DNA from: a virus
DNA length: 49,491 bases
IMG/VR virus record: IMGVR_UViG_3300028610_000946
Location: 1 to 49,491 of that record
Direction: 5' to 3' (one strand)
Position numbers and translations under genes: made by a program. Of the stretch, positions 33,064 through 41,524 are shown piece after piece. The notes under the pieces were generated by a model. The model made no database searches, was not told where the DNA came from, and worked only from the letters and a program-made list of their open reading frames with translations. Every line of letters starts with the position of its first letter. The stretch's first letter is position 1.

Positions 33064-34455
33064 TTAAATCCAACTCGGAATAGTCATATCATTTATATAT
33101 TCATTCGTTTTTTGCAAAGATAAACTATTATTCATTTCTGCAACCAATCGGTCAAACATTTCCGCAGCCTGATTTTTTTTCCGGTGTAAATTATCGATAA
33201 CATTGACATCTGAATCGGTGTAAATTATATCGGCGGTGACTTGTCTTTTTTGTCCGAATCTCCAAAAACGTCGCATTGCCTGATAATATTGCTCATAGCT
33301 ATGAGTCGGAAAAAAGATTGTATGATTGCAATGTTGCCAGTTTAGACCCCATGCTCCAATTTTTGGCTTAATTACAAGGACTCTGGTTTTACCACTTGAA
33401 AATGACATTAGTTTTTCTTCTTTCTTTTCGTCAGAATCGGATCCGCTGACCTGGATTGCATCGGGTATCAATTTTTCCAGTAGATCACCTTCGGCGTTGC
33501 GATTGCACCATAAAACGCAGAAATCATTTGATTTATTGGCAATTTCGGCAGCTTTTTCACATCGTTCGTCAATACTACCCCTTGTAGCGTCTCTTTGTTC
33601 TTTCAATCCGACTGCCGGGATAGCAAATAACATCTCTGGAAGTGCTTTATTTAGCTTCATTTCAATAGTATTTTCGATAAAATCCGGTAAATTATAGCCT
33701 TCATCGGAAAATCCTAAATCTGACGGGGATCTTATCGCACGAGCCCAGGATGTAACCCATCGCCAAAAGTGATCATGTGAATGACCTTTTAATCTCCATT
33801 TTGTAGCTTCTGTAAATCTGCTGCGGCGGTTTGTTGCCGAGTTGTTTTGATCATTCTTAAAAAACTTATTCAGCATGTCCATATATCCGAGATATCCAAG
33901 GGCTTCGGATGAGGTCCCGAGTTCTATAAAATCATTTGGTGCAGCCGTTGCGGTTGCTAATAATCTGTATTTAATCTTCCTGGAAAATTGAGTAACTAAT
34001 TGTTTTGTTTTTCCGGCAAAGTTTTTTAATATAGATGATTCATCACAGACAAGGCCGGTAAAATCATTCGGGTCAAATTGGTGAAGCTGTTCATAATTGG
34101 TAATTGTAATTTTACCTTTTATTTTTCCGTCACGTGATCGGCCGGTTTCAATTCCAAACTTTTCAGATTCTTTTATCATTTGTTGACCGACTGCGATAGG
34201 TGTTAACAATAGGACATTTCCGTTTGTTTTTTCGACAATATTTTGAGCATAGGCGAGTTCTATAATACTTTTGCCCAATCCACAATCCGCGTATACAGCT
34301 GCCCGGCCTTTTTTAACGGCCCATTCTGTTAATGATTTTTGGAAGTCAAACATTTTATCAGGGTAAAAAGTCGGTTCAAATCCATGATACCCGCCGATTT
34401 GTTTTTTATCCTCCAAATATTGTTCGTAAGTTCTCTCCATAACTTCAATTTGCAT
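33064..34455 (-). CDS. SNF2-like helicase
   Basis: 463 aa, RBS aaaagggggctaaaATG. Walker A ADCGLGKS (56-63), a DESS-type motif II (138-141), and SNF2-type motifs V/VI with YEQYYQAMRRFWRFGQKRQV near residue 395. Short phage SNF2 proteins of this sort usually accompany a methylase. A role in replication or anti-restriction is plausible. Confidence 0.88.
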   Translation of the reverse strand: MQIEVMERTYEQYLEDKKQIGGYHGFEPTFYPDKMFDFQKSLTEWAVKKGRAAVYADCGLGKSIIELAYAQNIVEKTNGNVLLLTPIAVGQQMIKESEKFGIETGRSRDGKIKGKITITNYEQLHQFDPNDFTGLVCDESSILKNFAGKTKQLVTQFSRKIKYRLLATATAAPNDFIELGTSSEALGYLGYMDMLNKFFKNDQNNSATNRRSRFTEATKWRLKGHSHDHFWRWVTSWARAIRSPSDLGFSDEGYNLPDFIENTIEMKLNKALPEMLFAIPAVGLKEQRDATRGSIDERCEKAAEIANKSNDFCVLWCNRNAEGDLLEKLIPDAIQVSGSDSDEKKEEKLMSFSSGKTRVLVIKPKIGAWGLNWQHCNHTIFFPTHSYEQYYQAMRRFWRFGQKRQVTADIIYTDSDVNVIDNLHRKKNQAAEMFDRLVAEMNNSLSLQKTNEYINDMTIPSWI

Positions 34456-34480
34456 TTTAGCCCCCTTTTGACTATCTTAT

Positions 34481-34675
34481 TTATTCTTCTATCCCGGTCA
34501 CTTCCCGCCGGATTTCGTCGGATAAATCTTCTAATGCTTTCCTGTATCCTTCTCGATATCCAAACATAGCAGCCTCTTTTTTTGAAAAACCATTCATATT
34601 AAATGGCGTGCCGAAACCTAATTCATATAGTCGGTCGAGTTCTTGCGGTTCTAATGTTGGTACGGTTAGTTTCAT
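34481..34675 (-). CDS. Small helical protein
   Basis: 64 aa. The centre GFSKKEAAMFGYREGYRKAL is a clear helix. It overlaps the upstream gene by 4 bases. Function unknown. Confidence 0.6.
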   Translation of the reverse strand: MKLTVPTLEPQELDRLYELGFGTPFNMNGFSKKEAAMFGYREGYRKALEDLSDEIRREVTGIEE

Positions 34676-35001
34676 GGGTTTTCTTCCTCTTTAACTGGCA
34701 AATATTCAATATTTCCAACGGCGGGATAGTCATATTCCCAGATTTCCTCGTCGCAACTGTTCTGACAGGTGTCTGTATGCTCATGATAATTAGATTTATT
34801 ATCTGTCTCATTAAAATGTGATCTATGGGTTATCTTGGCAATAAAATCTTCACCATACATTGTTGACTCATTAAAACCTTCACCATTTTCAGTGGCAATT
34901 TCTATTTGACTATCAAGCCATTTTTTAGCTTCTTCAAATGTTTTAAAGGTCATATAATCATGATCCTCTGCACAAAACGCTACGTATTTATCTTTGATCA
35001 T
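34672..35001 (-). CDS. Hypothetical protein
   Basis: 109 aa, acidic, with FKTFEEAKKWLDSQIE near the N-terminus and HTDTCQNSC near residue 80. It is coupled by ATGA overlap with the putative endolysin gene. Not recognised. Confidence 0.6.
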   Translation of the reverse strand: MIKDKYVAFCAEDHDYMTFKTFEEAKKWLDSQIEIATENGEGFNESTMYGEDFIAKITHRSHFNETDNKSNYHEHTDTCQNSCDEEIWEYDYPAVGNIEYLPVKEEENP

Positions 35002-35624
35002 CGGTACACCTCAAAAAATATAATATCTTCAATGTTTGCGTAAAATGCAGTATCTTTATCTTTTCCTGCTAATTTACGGATGCCGTCACGATCGTTTGAT
35101 CCTTTATTTGTTGCGAATAAATCGCCGTCTTTTCCGTATCCAGGGACAGGAGCAATGTGTCCTATTTCGTCATACTGACCTGCAATAATTACGCTGTTAT
35201 CAGTAACAAGGTTGCCGTTATTTTTCCAAGTAGGAAGATGATCGAGCATTTTAACATTATCCGCTGTTTTCAGAAAATCAATCAATTTATTAGCGTCAAG
35301 GTGTTGTTCCCATACTGCACGTTCAATATCTTTTCTTCCGAGAAATCCGCAGCATGTACCGGTATTAAAATTGCAATATGTATCTGATTTTGGATTATAT
35401 ACAAGCTTTACTTGTGGCGGCATTGCCCGATAATCAACATAACATTCTATTGATTGTTTATAATTGTAATGTCCTGCAAATGGTTCTTTCTTGCCGTTAC
35501 CCGTACTGACTGCCTGTAAATATGCAAAGCGATTCGGTCCGGTGTGTACTTCTTTCCAGTAATTATAAAACCATTCCGGAACTTCCCATTTTTGTGTCAG
35601 GTCTCTTGATTTTAGGTATCTCAT
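34998..35624 (-). CDS. Putative cysteine-peptidase endolysin (NlpC/CHAP-like)
   Basis: 208 aa. SDTYCNFNTGTCCGFLG (Cys84 or Cys91 as nucleophile) and IGHIAPVPGYGKDG (His156), with the strand NSVIIAGQ before the His, resemble the Cys-His layout of NlpC/P60 or CHAP amidases/endopeptidases. No signal peptide, so a holin would be needed. It would be the only peptidoglycan hydrolase seen in the genome, and it is encoded in the early arm, far from the holin-like gene. The assignment is a pattern-based inference. Confidence 0.45.
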   Translation of the reverse strand: MRYLKSRDLTQKWEVPEWFYNYWKEVHTGPNRFAYLQAVSTGNGKKEPFAGHYNYKQSIECYVDYRAMPPQVKLVYNPKSDTYCNFNTGTCCGFLGRKDIERAVWEQHLDANKLIDFLKTADNVKMLDHLPTWKNNGNLVTDNSVIIAGQYDEIGHIAPVPGYGKDGDLFATNKGSNDRDGIRKLAGKDKDTAFYANIEDIIFFEVYR

Positions 35625-35791
35625 GATTCTTTCTCCTTTTCTTCAATTACTTTATTTAACCATTTTTGTAAATCGTACATATCTACAAATACTGAATATC
35701 CTCCATCTCTATCTACATAAATTTCTATATCATCCTCATAATCGGGTGGTTCCAAAGTAACCTTGCCTATTTCATATATCCCCGTTTTCAC
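35621..35791 (-). CDS. Small acidic protein
   Basis: 56 aa from GTG 35791, which follows gaggggg in the end of the upstream gene and overlaps its stop (GTGA). A beta-like DDIEIYVDRDGGYSVFVD segment precedes a helix. The longer frame upstream lies inside another gene and is rejected. Confidence 0.55.
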   Translation of the reverse strand: MKTGIYEIGKVTLEPPDYEDDIEIYVDRDGGYSVFVDMYDLQKWLNKVIEEKEKES

Positions 35792-36012
35792 AACAACCCC
35801 CTCATATAATAAATAACAAGACCACATCCGGCGCACATTGGCAGTAGGATAAAAAAGCCGATTTGGTAGAATAATAGTTGTTTTTTCGTCTTGTTTAGAT
35901 TTGCCGTGACTATTTTCATTTGATCGGCCATTGTTGACGCATCCTGACCGGCCATAGTTCGGATTTCTTTTTTCCACGCCTTACGCTTGTTTTTTTCTGT
36001 GCTATTGCTCAT
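35788..36012 (-). CDS. Small membrane protein
   Basis: 74 aa. Basic, helical N-terminus and a C-terminal membrane segment (LLFYQIGFFILLPMCAGCGL). RBS atggaggagtaaATG. Function unknown. Confidence 0.6.
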   Translation of the reverse strand: MSNSTEKNKRKAWKKEIRTMAGQDASTMADQMKIVTANLNKTKKQLLFYQIGFFILLPMCAGCGLVIYYMRGLL

Positions 36013-36023
36013 TTACTCCTCCA

Positions 36024-36353
36024 TTAGAATATTGATGGAATATCTTTTTTCCATTTCTTTATCCCGGTTTTTATCCATATGCTGTACCAATTGATATAAT
36101 AAAACCTGTTAGCACTTTTAAATGATCTTATTATGCCCTTAATACTCCATATTTTCGAACATTCAGACCGTTTCACCCATCCATCATTTGGCAATCCTTT
36201 GCTCGGTTCAATTCTCCAACTATTTTTTCTAACTCCATTATGCACAATATACTTATTACCTTTATATTTTACTGAGTCGCCTAAAGTGATTCGAAATATC
36301 CATTTTATACATAAAATAAATATTCTTATCCTTACATAAATCTTTTTAATCAT
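36024..36353 (-). CDS. Hypothetical basic protein
   Basis: 109 aa from ATG 36353, with AAGGAG 7 bases upstream. VKYKGNKYIVHNGVRKNSWR suggests a small beta barrel. The end is rich in Trp/Tyr/Lys. Not recognised. Confidence 0.6.
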   Translation of the reverse strand: MIKKIYVRIRIFILCIKWIFRITLGDSVKYKGNKYIVHNGVRKNSWRIEPSKGLPNDGWVKRSECSKIWSIKGIIRSFKSANRFYYINWYSIWIKTGIKKWKKDIPSIF

Positions 36354-36367
36354 AATAAAAATCTCCT

Positions 36368-39058
36368 TCAAAAAGGAATTTCGGATTCCTCTAATATATC
36401 TTTTATCACCGTGCTTTTTTTGTTGCTGCCGTCTACAAAAACAACGTTTTTTTGATGATCAACGCACCACGGATGACGTTTTAATAATTTACTATAACCG
36501 TATGTTTTCCCGGTTATTTTCATAATTTCTGCATGTTTATTTCTGATTGCCAACATGCCATTTGACAGGCCGATACCGATATTATTTACCGACCGTCTGA
36601 AAGCCTGTTTTGTTTCTTTGCCGATATCTTCCATGCCGTCTTTATCCTGATCGTTTCCGGTGTACATTTTGCCGGACTGGATGATTTTTAGTACTTCCAG
36701 GACGTTAAACTCTTTTACTTTTTCTAAGTACACTTTAACTTTATATTCAAGTAGAGCGTTTATCATTTCTTCTGTTTCGTCCCGGCTTTCTTCAGGCTCT
36801 GACATTTCGTAATTTTTCTCTATCATTGTGTCTATTATTTCGTCGCTTGGATTGTCGTATCCTTTCCAGATTATTAACCAGGTTGCCATTAAAAGGCCTT
36901 CTGATACTGCGAAACGGTGATCTTTTCCGGTGCTGGCTTGGATTTTTCTGGTGATTTCAGGCTCTATTTTTAGTATGGTTTCTAATTTATCCCAGACCAT
37001 GCCGCGCAGTCGTTCACAGTTTTTGTCTATGAATGTGGCTTGTAGTTCTTTTTCCAGGATAAGCCATTCGGATTTATTCATTTTTGATTTTTTCAGGCTG
37101 ATTTTTGTTAATCGGTTATCGTTTGCAACGCTTTCAATCTCCGGGCTGATTGCAATGAAAATGAACATATCACGGATCATGTAGGTAGTCCCTGACTGGT
37201 CGGCGGTTCCTTTATATGATTTCGGCGTGTCGTCGGAAGTTGATTGACGCATTATTGATAGTAGATCTTCACGGCGCATTTTTTCTTTTTCTGTGTGCAT
37301 GTCGGCTTCATCGATTGAGGTCGCTCCGATATCGTAATTTCTGGCCTGGATATATCCGGCTGCTGTTGATTCGCCGCCGGACATTCTGAACGGGATAGCA
37401 AGTTTTTTGATGATATAATTCTCTATTGATGACTTTCCTGAACCCGATGGACCGGTCAATAATGCTTGTGGTCTCCATTTTAACGCACCTGCGTAAGGCG
37501 CAAGGACGGACCATGCAAGTAATTTCATTGCATCAGAATCGGTCGCAAAGGCGAGGTTAAACGCTGCTTTTTTCATTCTGTCAATTTCTGTTTTTGATAG
37601 ATGTTTTTTGCCGATGCCTATATGTATTTTCGGTTTTCGCATGAATACGCGTTTTTCGTCGTAATCTCCGACTGTTTTAATCCCATCGTGAAAGCAGATT
37701 CGACCGTCTAATTCTCGGCAGGCACCGCAGCCCCGGATAAGGTCGATTGAAAAATCTTTTTTGCTAGCAACTTCTATTATATCGTCGATTAAAAACATCC
37801 AATCGTCGGCATTTAGCTTATTCGTTCCGGAAGTTTGAAGCCAATAGTTGACCGGTGCTAATATCTGCAGTTTTATTTTTGTCAGGGTTTCGAGTTTATA
37901 AAAATAGATTCGGTCACCCCGACCGATAAAATAAGTCTGACTATTTTCTGCAATCCCTAATATTCGAAAAGGTGCGCCGTCAAAGTCGTTTTGATCTTTT
38001 GGCTTAGGGGGCTTTTGATCGTTTCCCGTTGCACCGGGTTGAGGAGGGGACTCTGACGGCGCACTCATTATATATTTTGATAATTCTTCAGGGCTGATTA
38101 GTTGCAGGATTTCTACAATATCGGCACCTGAGTTTTTTAATTCTCGGGCTTTTTCGTATGGTGTAATTATTTTACACAAATCAGCAAAATGAGCAAGATT
38201 TCTATCAAAAAACTGTTCAGCTGCTTTTATTCCTGGTTTATCATCATCAGGGAAAAAGAATACTTTTCTACCATGGATACAGGACCAATCCGGGGTGTTT
38301 ACTTTAGAGCTTCCACCGTTCCAAGTCATCGGTAGAAATCCAAATGGTATGAGAACTTCCGCAGCTTTGGCGGTTTTCGCACCTTCGACGATTAAAATTG
38401 TATGGTCCGGATATTTTGATAATAGATGTCTGTTATAAATTACGACCGGCGCACCTTTTGATTTTACGGTTTTCCCATTGTAGTAAAAGGATACAACATT
38501 TTTCTTTTTCGCTCCGCCTTCATAACGGATATCTACTATTTCAATTTCGCCTTTTTCGTTGCGATATGCCCAATTACCGGTTATTTTTGATCCATATTTT
38601 GAGAAGTCTCCGAGTTCTTTGAATCGTTTCTGAGTGAAGATCTTCTCTTTTTTGTTTAGCGTGTCTGATACGGGGGTCATGGTAGACTTGGAGTCCCCTT
38701 TTGTGGCGGTGCTGTTCTTTTTGCTGCTGCGCTCTTTGGCGCTCGGTGCCGTGTACTCGTCTGTAATTATTCCGAGTACGGATTGAACATCTTTTAATTT
38801 TTCGGGGAAGGTGTTTGCTGATGACAAATAACCGGCCATTTCGAAGATATCATATTTCGCAGAATCACCGCAAACGGGGCAGTAAACATACGGCGTACCA
38901 CCGTTTTTACCGGTTTCATAAATAATAGCACTCGGATCATTATCGTTATGGGTTGGGCAATTCATTTTTAAAATGTTGCCTTCTTTTACGATGTTCACGC
39001 CTTTTTTTGTTAGATATTCTTTTAGCCGTGGTTTGTAGGCTGATGTATTGGTATTCAC
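36368..39058 (-). CDS. Primase-helicase
   Basis: 896 aa. An N-terminal zinc-binding primase domain has C34, H37, C60 and C63 (CPTHNDNDPS ... CPVCG). A Toprim domain follows with Glu225 (ILIVEGAKTA) and FPDDDKPG (269-276). The C-terminal helicase/ATPase has P-loop TGPSGSGKSS (535-544) and Walker B IDEAD (582-586). It should prime and unwind at the phage fork. No phage polymerase is present, so the host replisome would extend. The linker (about 330-360) is proline- and lysine-rich. Confidence 0.92.
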   Translation of the reverse strand: MNTNTSAYKPRLKEYLTKKGVNIVKEGNILKMNCPTHNDNDPSAIIYETGKNGGTPYVYCPVCGDSAKYDIFEMAGYLSSANTFPEKLKDVQSVLGIITDEYTAPSAKERSSKKNSTATKGDSKSTMTPVSDTLNKKEKIFTQKRFKELGDFSKYGSKITGNWAYRNEKGEIEIVDIRYEGGAKKKNVVSFYYNGKTVKSKGAPVVIYNRHLLSKYPDHTILIVEGAKTAKAAEVLIPFGFLPMTWNGGSSKVNTPDWSCIHGRKVFFFPDDDKPGIKAAEQFFDRNLAHFADLCKIITPYEKARELKNSGADIVEILQLISPEELSKYIMSAPSESPPQPGATGNDQKPPKPKDQNDFDGAPFRILGIAENSQTYFIGRGDRIYFYKLETLTKIKLQILAPVNYWLQTSGTNKLNADDWMFLIDDIIEVASKKDFSIDLIRGCGACRELDGRICFHDGIKTVGDYDEKRVFMRKPKIHIGIGKKHLSKTEIDRMKKAAFNLAFATDSDAMKLLAWSVLAPYAGALKWRPQALLTGPSGSGKSSIENYIIKKLAIPFRMSGGESTAAGYIQARNYDIGATSIDEADMHTEKEKMRREDLLSIMRQSTSDDTPKSYKGTADQSGTTYMIRDMFIFIAISPEIESVANDNRLTKISLKKSKMNKSEWLILEKELQATFIDKNCERLRGMVWDKLETILKIEPEITRKIQASTGKDHRFAVSEGLLMATWLIIWKGYDNPSDEIIDTMIEKNYEMSEPEESRDETEEMINALLEYKVKVYLEKVKEFNVLEVLKIIQSGKMYTGNDQDKDGMEDIGKETKQAFRRSVNNIGIGLSNGMLAIRNKHAEIMKITGKTYGYSKLLKRHPWCVDHQKNVVFVDGSNKKSTVIKDILEESEIPF

Positions 39059-39086
39059 GATGTCCGATGCCCCCTATGATGCTATT

Positions 39087-39338
39087 TTAAAATAGATTTT
39101 GCTGTTTTGTTACATATTCAGGTATTGCAAGTTCTTTTTCGAATGTTTCGAACATCGTGCAAGTTCCATCGTTTTTAACTAACATGTCCAGTATTTCTGT
39201 AGCCGTTTTATTTCCTGCTGCATCATAATTAAAGTTCATTTGTACTGCTGATATCGGACACGGTTTTTCACCGAAAATACATTTACTGCATTGTTCGTCA
39301 AAGCATTCACCTTCTGTACCGTTTGCAAAATATGCCAT
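39087..39338 (-). CDS. Small cysteine-containing protein
   Basis: 83 aa from ATG 39338. A longer frame starting at TTG 39524 would run into the RNA locus and through another gene, so it is rejected. The region FDEQCSKCIFGEKPCPISAV gives a CxxC and a CP, probably a zinc or redox site. It is coupled by TAATG to the membrane protein gene upstream. Confidence 0.65.
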   Translation of the reverse strand: MAYFANGTEGECFDEQCSKCIFGEKPCPISAVQMNFNYDAAGNKTATEILDMLVKNDGTCTMFETFEKELAIPEYVTKQQNLF

Positions 39339-39481
39339 TATATCATATCCCCCAGAAAACCTAATAGTAGAACAGTCAGCCAAATAACTTGTAGCCATCT
39401 TGGAGCTGATTGTTTCCAAAAAATGATTGCGAAAATACATACACCGCATGTAATTATAGACATTATATTTAATATGATCAT
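39338..39481 (-). CDS. Small membrane protein
   Basis: 47 aa, RBS aaagggggtacttATG. Two hydrophobic segments (IILNIMSIITCGVCIFAIIF and LQVIWLTVLLLGFLGDMI) separated by WKQSAPRW. It lies in a different frame from the neighbouring longer open frame and fits the RBS and TAATG coupling better. It begins right after the structured RNA locus. Confidence 0.6.
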   Translation of the reverse strand: MIILNIMSIITCGVCIFAIIFWKQSAPRWLQVIWLTVLLLGFLGDMI

Positions 39482-40020
39482 AAGTACCCCCTTTAAAATA
39501 AAACAGGGCTTTCACCTGCTCCAAGTTACGATCTCTAACGGGGTCCTTTTTCTGGTGACCGTCACCATTGATTCATTCTTATATACCGGCAATTGAATCA
39601 CTACCCGGTTGCAGATACGGTCTTCTAATCCGTCCAGGGCTTTCGCCTATCCTCTGCAAGACAAACCAGTCCAGATTGTGTCGACAGGGATTTACACCCT
39701 GCATAAATGGAAACTGACTGACTCCACACTTCTTGATTTTATCTTACCATTCTGTTAATCAAGGTGAATTTACAAGCCTGCCAGCCACAGCGTCTACTTA
39801 TTCCGCCACGACACACAGGAAATTATTTAACCATCCATGATGGATTGAGCGTCATATTTTGGAACTCAACCGCCGGCTTTCTATTTATAGTGCGTATGAC
39901 CTTTCCTGCACTACCCTTTTCCACACGTCCGGCATGCCTGCCATCAACCGCCGCCGGTCAACAAGGATTTTACCCGGCGTTTATTGGATCTCCAACGTTT
40001 TCACGTGCCGGAGGGAAATA
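39482..40020 (-). ncRNA. Candidate large structured non-coding RNA
   Basis: No convincing protein gene lies in this 539-base stretch. Read on the minus strand it is dense with nested pairings: TGTGTCG/CGACACA (39809-39815 with 39677-39683), CTTGATT/AATCAAG (39757-39763 with 39732-39738), GCAGGG/CCCTGT (39684-39702), TTGCAGA/TCTGCAA (39653-39659 with 39609-39615) enclosing GGC-GAAA-GCC, TGATTC/GAATCA, TAGTGC/GCACTA, GGTTGAG/CTCAATC and CCATC/GATGG. Several would be mismatches on plus and G-U pairs on minus. The size recalls ornate phage RNAs such as GOLLD or ROOL, but I cannot assign it to either. It would be processed from the recT transcript or have its own promoter. Confidence 0.75.
39677..39815 (-). 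other. tRNA-Leu-like element inside the structured RNA
   Basis: A 7-bp acceptor-like helix TGTGTCG/CGACACA, a D-arm-like GTGGCGGAATAAGTAGACGC as in bacterial tRNA-Leu, and a T-arm-like 6-bp stem with 7-base loop TGTAAAT lying flush against the acceptor. The T-loop lacks the usual TTC, there is no proper anticodon arm, no CCA, and the element is 139 bases long. It is a tRNA mimic or relic, not a normal tRNA gene. Confidence 0.5.
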
Positions 40021-40845
40021 TTAAAATACATCTCCTTTCTTTTCGGTTTCACTTTTCACCGGTTCAGGTTCGGCTTTTGGTTGTTCGATGTCTTTTTTTA
40101 TTTCTTCGGATTGGGTGGTAAATCCCGGCTCTGATACGTCCCGGAGTTCTCCGGATTCGGTTTTGTCGTCAATTCCGACGGCTTTGTCTATTTCGCTGGA
40201 GATTGACAGATTTCTGAATAGGGCTTTTATTACGGTTTTTAGTCCCATTCCTTCATATGATTTTGTCCAGGGTGATAGGTTTGGTTTGCTTTTAAAAAGT
40301 GCGCTGTACTGGTCTCTGTGCGCCTTGACCTCTTGATCGGTCATATATTTAACATGACAAGTGCCGTCTGTTAATTTTATAGCTGAGAAAAAGCCGTCAA
40401 TATCGCCGCGGGTTTTTCGTGCCGGGATGTATTCGTATTCGTCGCCGTTCATGGTCTTTTTGATCTTAAAATCGTCGGCACTTCGGACGGTGTCAGATGT
40501 GATAAACGCTACTTTTCCTGACTGATGAGCAAGGTCAATAAGGCCGTTTTTCATTACCTGATAGTTAATAGATCCACTGTATGGGATCAAGGCTGCTTTT
40601 CCCTCTTGCGGATTCAGGCTTAAACCGGTTGAAGCTGCGTATTTTAGGGCGTGCCATAGACTGGATTTTCCGGCATCGGTTTTTAGGCATTCTTTTAAAT
40701 CCTTGCTTTCTGTTATCATTAGCATTGCATTCCGTAAGAAATCGGACATTTTACCGCTGCCGCCGTGGTAGTTTTCCAGGCTTTTTTTGATTTCTGCCAG
40801 GAATCCGGATACGTGTTCTTCTTTGATTACTAATTGTTTACTCAT
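40021..40845 (-). CDS. recT: RecT single-strand annealing protein
   Basis: 274 aa. RecT features include LKTDAGKSSLWHALKYAAST, GLSLNPQEGKAALIPYSGSI and YKVM-type region NYQVMKNGLIDLAHQSGKVA. It anneals ssDNA in phage recombination. Length matches E. coli RecT (269 aa). It probably works with the YqaJ-type exonuclease at 42229. RBS caaaaggagaatcaaATG. Confidence 0.92.
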   Translation of the reverse strand: MSKQLVIKEEHVSGFLAEIKKSLENYHGGSGKMSDFLRNAMLMITESKDLKECLKTDAGKSSLWHALKYAASTGLSLNPQEGKAALIPYSGSINYQVMKNGLIDLAHQSGKVAFITSDTVRSADDFKIKKTMNGDEYEYIPARKTRGDIDGFFSAIKLTDGTCHVKYMTDQEVKAHRDQYSALFKSKPNLSPWTKSYEGMGLKTVIKALFRNLSISSEIDKAVGIDDKTESGELRDVSEPGFTTQSEEIKKDIEQPKAEPEPVKSETEKKGDVF

Positions 40846-40857
40846 TTGATTCTCCTT

Positions 40858-41046
40858 TTATTTGATTTTGTTTTTTAAGACTTCTTTTATTGTTCTGTCT
40901 GATTCTTTATGTCTGAATATTGCACAGAATTGTAAGTGCCTACTCCATGGTGAAGCATTTTTAACCACACATTCTTCTGTTTCGAAATGTGAACACAAAT
41001 TGCAGCAGATACCATCTGTCATATACATGTCGGTCATGTCAGCCAT
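40858..41046 (-). CDS. Small cysteine-rich protein
   Basis: 62 aa from ATG 41046 (after aaaaaggagaatcag). CCNLCSHFETEECVVK gives several cysteines for a zinc site. It overlaps the gene before it by 8 bases and is 12 bases before recT. Function unknown. Confidence 0.65.
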   Translation of the reverse strand: MADMTDMYMTDGICCNLCSHFETEECVVKNASPWSRHLQFCAIFRHKESDRTIKEVLKNKIK

Positions 41047-41227
41047 CTGATTCTCCTTTTTCTTCACTGTCTGCTATTTGTTTGAATACGTTCGTTTTTA
41101 ATTCGGCGAGTCTTTTTTCTGCCATGGAAATCATAGCGAGAATTATAGTAGTAGACCCTTCAGTTTTTGTAGTCCCATGAGTATCGCCGTTTTCGTTAAT
41201 AAATGATATTTCAAGTATTGTTTGCAT
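41039..41227 (-). CDS. Small hypothetical protein
   Basis: 62 aa, start after gggggtg. The N-terminus TILEISFINENGDTHG is beta-like, then a helix with MISMAEKRLAELKTNVFKQI. Function unknown. Confidence 0.6.
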   Translation of the reverse strand: MQTILEISFINENGDTHGTTKTEGSTTIILAMISMAEKRLAELKTNVFKQIADSEEKGESDG

Positions 41228-41230
41228 ACA

Positions 41231-41524
41231 TCACCCCCGGCTCTTCTGGTAAATTGCTTGTCTAAAAATGCATTTCGGGCTGGTTATATCGTGCGTTCCG
41301 GTGATTGCTTTCATTTGGTTACGCCTTAATTCGGATCTTAGGTTGCTCATTGCGAAACGTTTTGATATTTTGCTTTTACCTCGTGCGGTTTTAAATGTAT
41401 ATTTTAATGGACGATATGTATCATTTCTACCGTTATTTTTAATAAATGTTTTTGGTTTAAATAGGTTTTTCAGATTTCTATCAATCATTTCCTTTAAAAA
41501 CGCGTTTGTTTTGTATTGTTTCAT
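41231..41524 (-). CDS. Basic hypothetical protein
   Basis: 97 aa, very basic (Lys/Arg about 25%), overlapping the upstream stop by 4 bases (ATGA). Contains LRSELRRNQMKAITGTHDIT. Possibly DNA-binding by charge; no domain recognised. Confidence 0.6.
   Translation of the reverse strand: MKQYKTNAFLKEMIDRNLKNLFKPKTFIKNNGRNDTYRPLKYTFKTARGKSKISKRFAMSNLRSELRRNQMKAITGTHDITSPKCIFRQAIYQKSRG

Noticed and set aside
39339-39524. Upstream extension of the 39087 gene to a TTG start
   Set aside because: A better supported membrane-protein gene with RBS and TAATG coupling occupies the same DNA in another frame.
39677-39815. A functional tRNA-Leu gene on the minus strand
   Set aside because: The D-arm and acceptor match, but the T loop lacks TTC, no anticodon arm can be formed, and the element is too long. 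It is kept as part of the structured RNA.
39764-40134. Plus-strand open frames of 86 and 91 codons
   Set aside because: They lie in the structured RNA and in antisense to recT, are proline/cysteine-rich without domain features, and have no RBS.
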